Source: Euryarchaeota archaeon
Lineage (GTDB): Archaea; Thermoplasmatota; SW-10-69-26; JACQPN01
NCBI GenBank assembly: GCA_016207515.1
Contig: JACQPN010000020.1
Span: 41,824-105,823, forward strand
DNA length: 64,000 nucleotides
Reading direction: 5' to 3'
Position numbers and translations under genes: made by a program. The notes under the pieces were generated by a model that did not search any database, was not told the DNA's origin, and saw only the letters and a list, made by a program, of their open reading frames with translations. Position 1 is the stretch's first letter. Each line of letters begins with the position of its first letter. Shown in pieces: positions 63,070-64,000 of the stretch.

Positions 63070-63297
63070 ATGAATAACACCTGGATTGGACTGATTATGC
63101 TGGCACTCGTGATGGGGTCGTTGCCAACCGCCGCCGCGGAAGGTCAGGTACAAGCGGGACCCTTTGGTTGGTGCTCGGGTTTGGTGGATGCCGCATGTAG
63201 TGTCGGGGAAAACTGTCCGGTGGGCGTGTGCGGAAGCAGGCTGTGCCTGGTGTGGTTCAACGAGGAATGTACTGTTTTCATGCCGGACCCTTGGTGA
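63070..63297 (+). CDS. Small secreted Cys-rich protein
   Basis: The 75-residue protein has a signal peptide (IGLIMLALVMGSLPTAAA) and a mature part of about 50 residues with six Cys (WCSGLVDAACSVGENCPVGVC, then RLC and EEC), pointing to three disulfides. No family recognised. The longer frame from 62983 lacks a signal sequence at its start, so I begin at MNNTWIG. Confidence 0.55.
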   Translation: MNNTWIGLIMLALVMGSLPTAAAEGQVQAGPFGWCSGLVDAACSVGENCPVGVCGSRLCLVWFNEECTVFMPDPW

Positions 63298-63860
63298 GAA
63301 TCCGGATAAGGAATTTCGTAAGCTGACCTTTACAACCACGGCCTCAGCATACCAAAGCTCAAGCTGAGGCATGTGCGGATTTGGGCGCATCAAGTGTTCG
63401 TGGGGGGCGGTTGGACCCTTCTTCGCGTCCTTCCGGAAAGAGGTTTGGGGCAAAGGCCGGACAGGGCCTCGGAGAGGGCCGTGCCGCTAAATGCCGGAAA
63501 ACGACTCACGGAAGAAAGTTTGTCGGCCAGTTGTCGTATTCCGACGACGCGCGGGCATCGAGTAACTGAAGCCATGCAACACCAAATGCACGTGCCGATT
63601 GACCTGCGGGTCTTGAATAATTGGCGGAATAGACGCATTTCGCCTTGTTTGCTCGCCCGACATGGCATTTCTTTCTGCCCTCGGAGACACCGGTAGGCAT
63701 GGAGCAATTGATCGACGAAGGGGCAAGAAAAGAGATCAAGGTGGAAAGATCTGCAATGCCCTTGGGTAACAATGAAGACTCAATCGGGGGAATGTGGAGG
63801 TCGCAAAATTCCGCAATTGGCGGTGCGGAAAGCGTCGTGTAGAACTACGATGTGTTGGAG
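63298..63860. other. Gene-poor stretch before the IS element
   Basis: Short frames occur in all directions but none has plausible protein character. Nothing recognisable is seen. Confidence 0.5.
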
Positions 63861-64000
63861 TGTAAGCGCCGGCCCAAAAGTGCCCAGAATCGCCATTTGA
63901 AAAGTGCCCAGTCCCATATTACGTTTTCCTGTCACCCGGCGCGCCGGGAATCATGATTCCGGCCCGCCTCTTCTGCTTCAATCGGTAGCTGTCTCCCTTG
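63861..64000 (-). mobile_element. IS21-family element, right end (partial)
   Basis: The window ends inside an insertion sequence. A terminal TG at 63861, two internal repeats AAAAGTGCCCAG (63876-63887 and 63900-63911), and an istB tail define the end. The rest lies beyond the window. Confidence 0.75.
63919..64000 (-). CDS. istB: IS21-family helper ATPase IstB, C-terminal end
   Basis: The last 26 codons read KGDSYRLKQKRRAG and then a short tail to a TAA. That is the usual IstB C-terminal signature (GESYRLKxKRRAG). The gene continues past the window, so only identity by tail is possible. Confidence 0.75.
   Translation of the reverse strand, partial: KGDSYRLKQKRRAGIMIPGAPGDRKT

Overview
The window is chromosomal DNA of a high-GC archaeon. 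The evidence is a Hel308-type helicase, the KEOPS subunit Cgi121, archease, ribosomal protein L15e, pelota, a geranylgeranyl-reductase-type flavoprotein, a ThiN-domain regulator, and many leaderless genes with a TATA-like box about 25-30 bases before an ATG, GTG or TTG start. The mix of lipobox lipoproteins, Hanks-type kinases and bacterial-type exonuclease VII suggests a Thermoplasmatota-like euryarchaeon. That placement is an inference; no 16S rRNA gene is present.

Layout. 1-13 kb is housekeeping and accessory core: helicase/Cgi121, an amino-acid permease with USP domains, a DUF21-CBS membrane protein, tRNA-Arg preceded by unusual hairpin repeats, an extradiol-dioxygenase-like enzyme, two paralogous BNR-repeat lipoproteins, a DHH phosphoesterase (with a decayed copy of its 3' end about 1 kb away), archease and a secreted subtilase. 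13-23 kb holds an AbrB-like protein, two cyclophilins (one cytoplasmic, one lipoprotein), a 686-residue lipoprotein divergent from an FtsX-like permease, tRNA-Gly and tRNA-Leu, a flavoprotein reductase, and a membrane-protein/winged-helix pair.

23.1-31.7 kb looks like a defence island. It has an AT-rich border, two small regulators and a type I restriction operon, hsdM-hsdS-X-hsdR. X is an unrecognised 347-residue protein with an R-x4-H HEPN-like motif, in the slot that the anticodon nuclease PrrC occupies in E. coli. I consider this the most interesting locus.

31.8-41 kb: a radical SAM enzyme divergent from a ThiR-like regulator / class V aminotransferase / HAD phosphatase operon, UPF0248, a CBS-ParB protein, a transglutaminase-like protein, L15e with its usual RNA-binding partner, and a disordered repeat protein. 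40.7-45 kb: a HprK/PEPCK-like P-loop protein with a membrane PLD-like partner, divergent from a membrane Hanks-type kinase. 45-51.6 kb: a RelE-like toxin-antitoxin pair, a ribosome-rescue operon (rqcH-pelota), and an NTase/HEPN (MNT-HEPN) pair with twin palindromic operators.

51.7-62.7 kb: secreted and membrane proteins, xseA-xseB, a VOC protein, a winged-helix/FHA regulator followed by a second membrane kinase, a CaCA antiporter, a radical SAM protein, and a TraB-family protein. 62.7-64 kb is gene-poor, with one small secreted Cys-rich protein, and ends in the 3' end of an IS21-family element (istB) running off the window.
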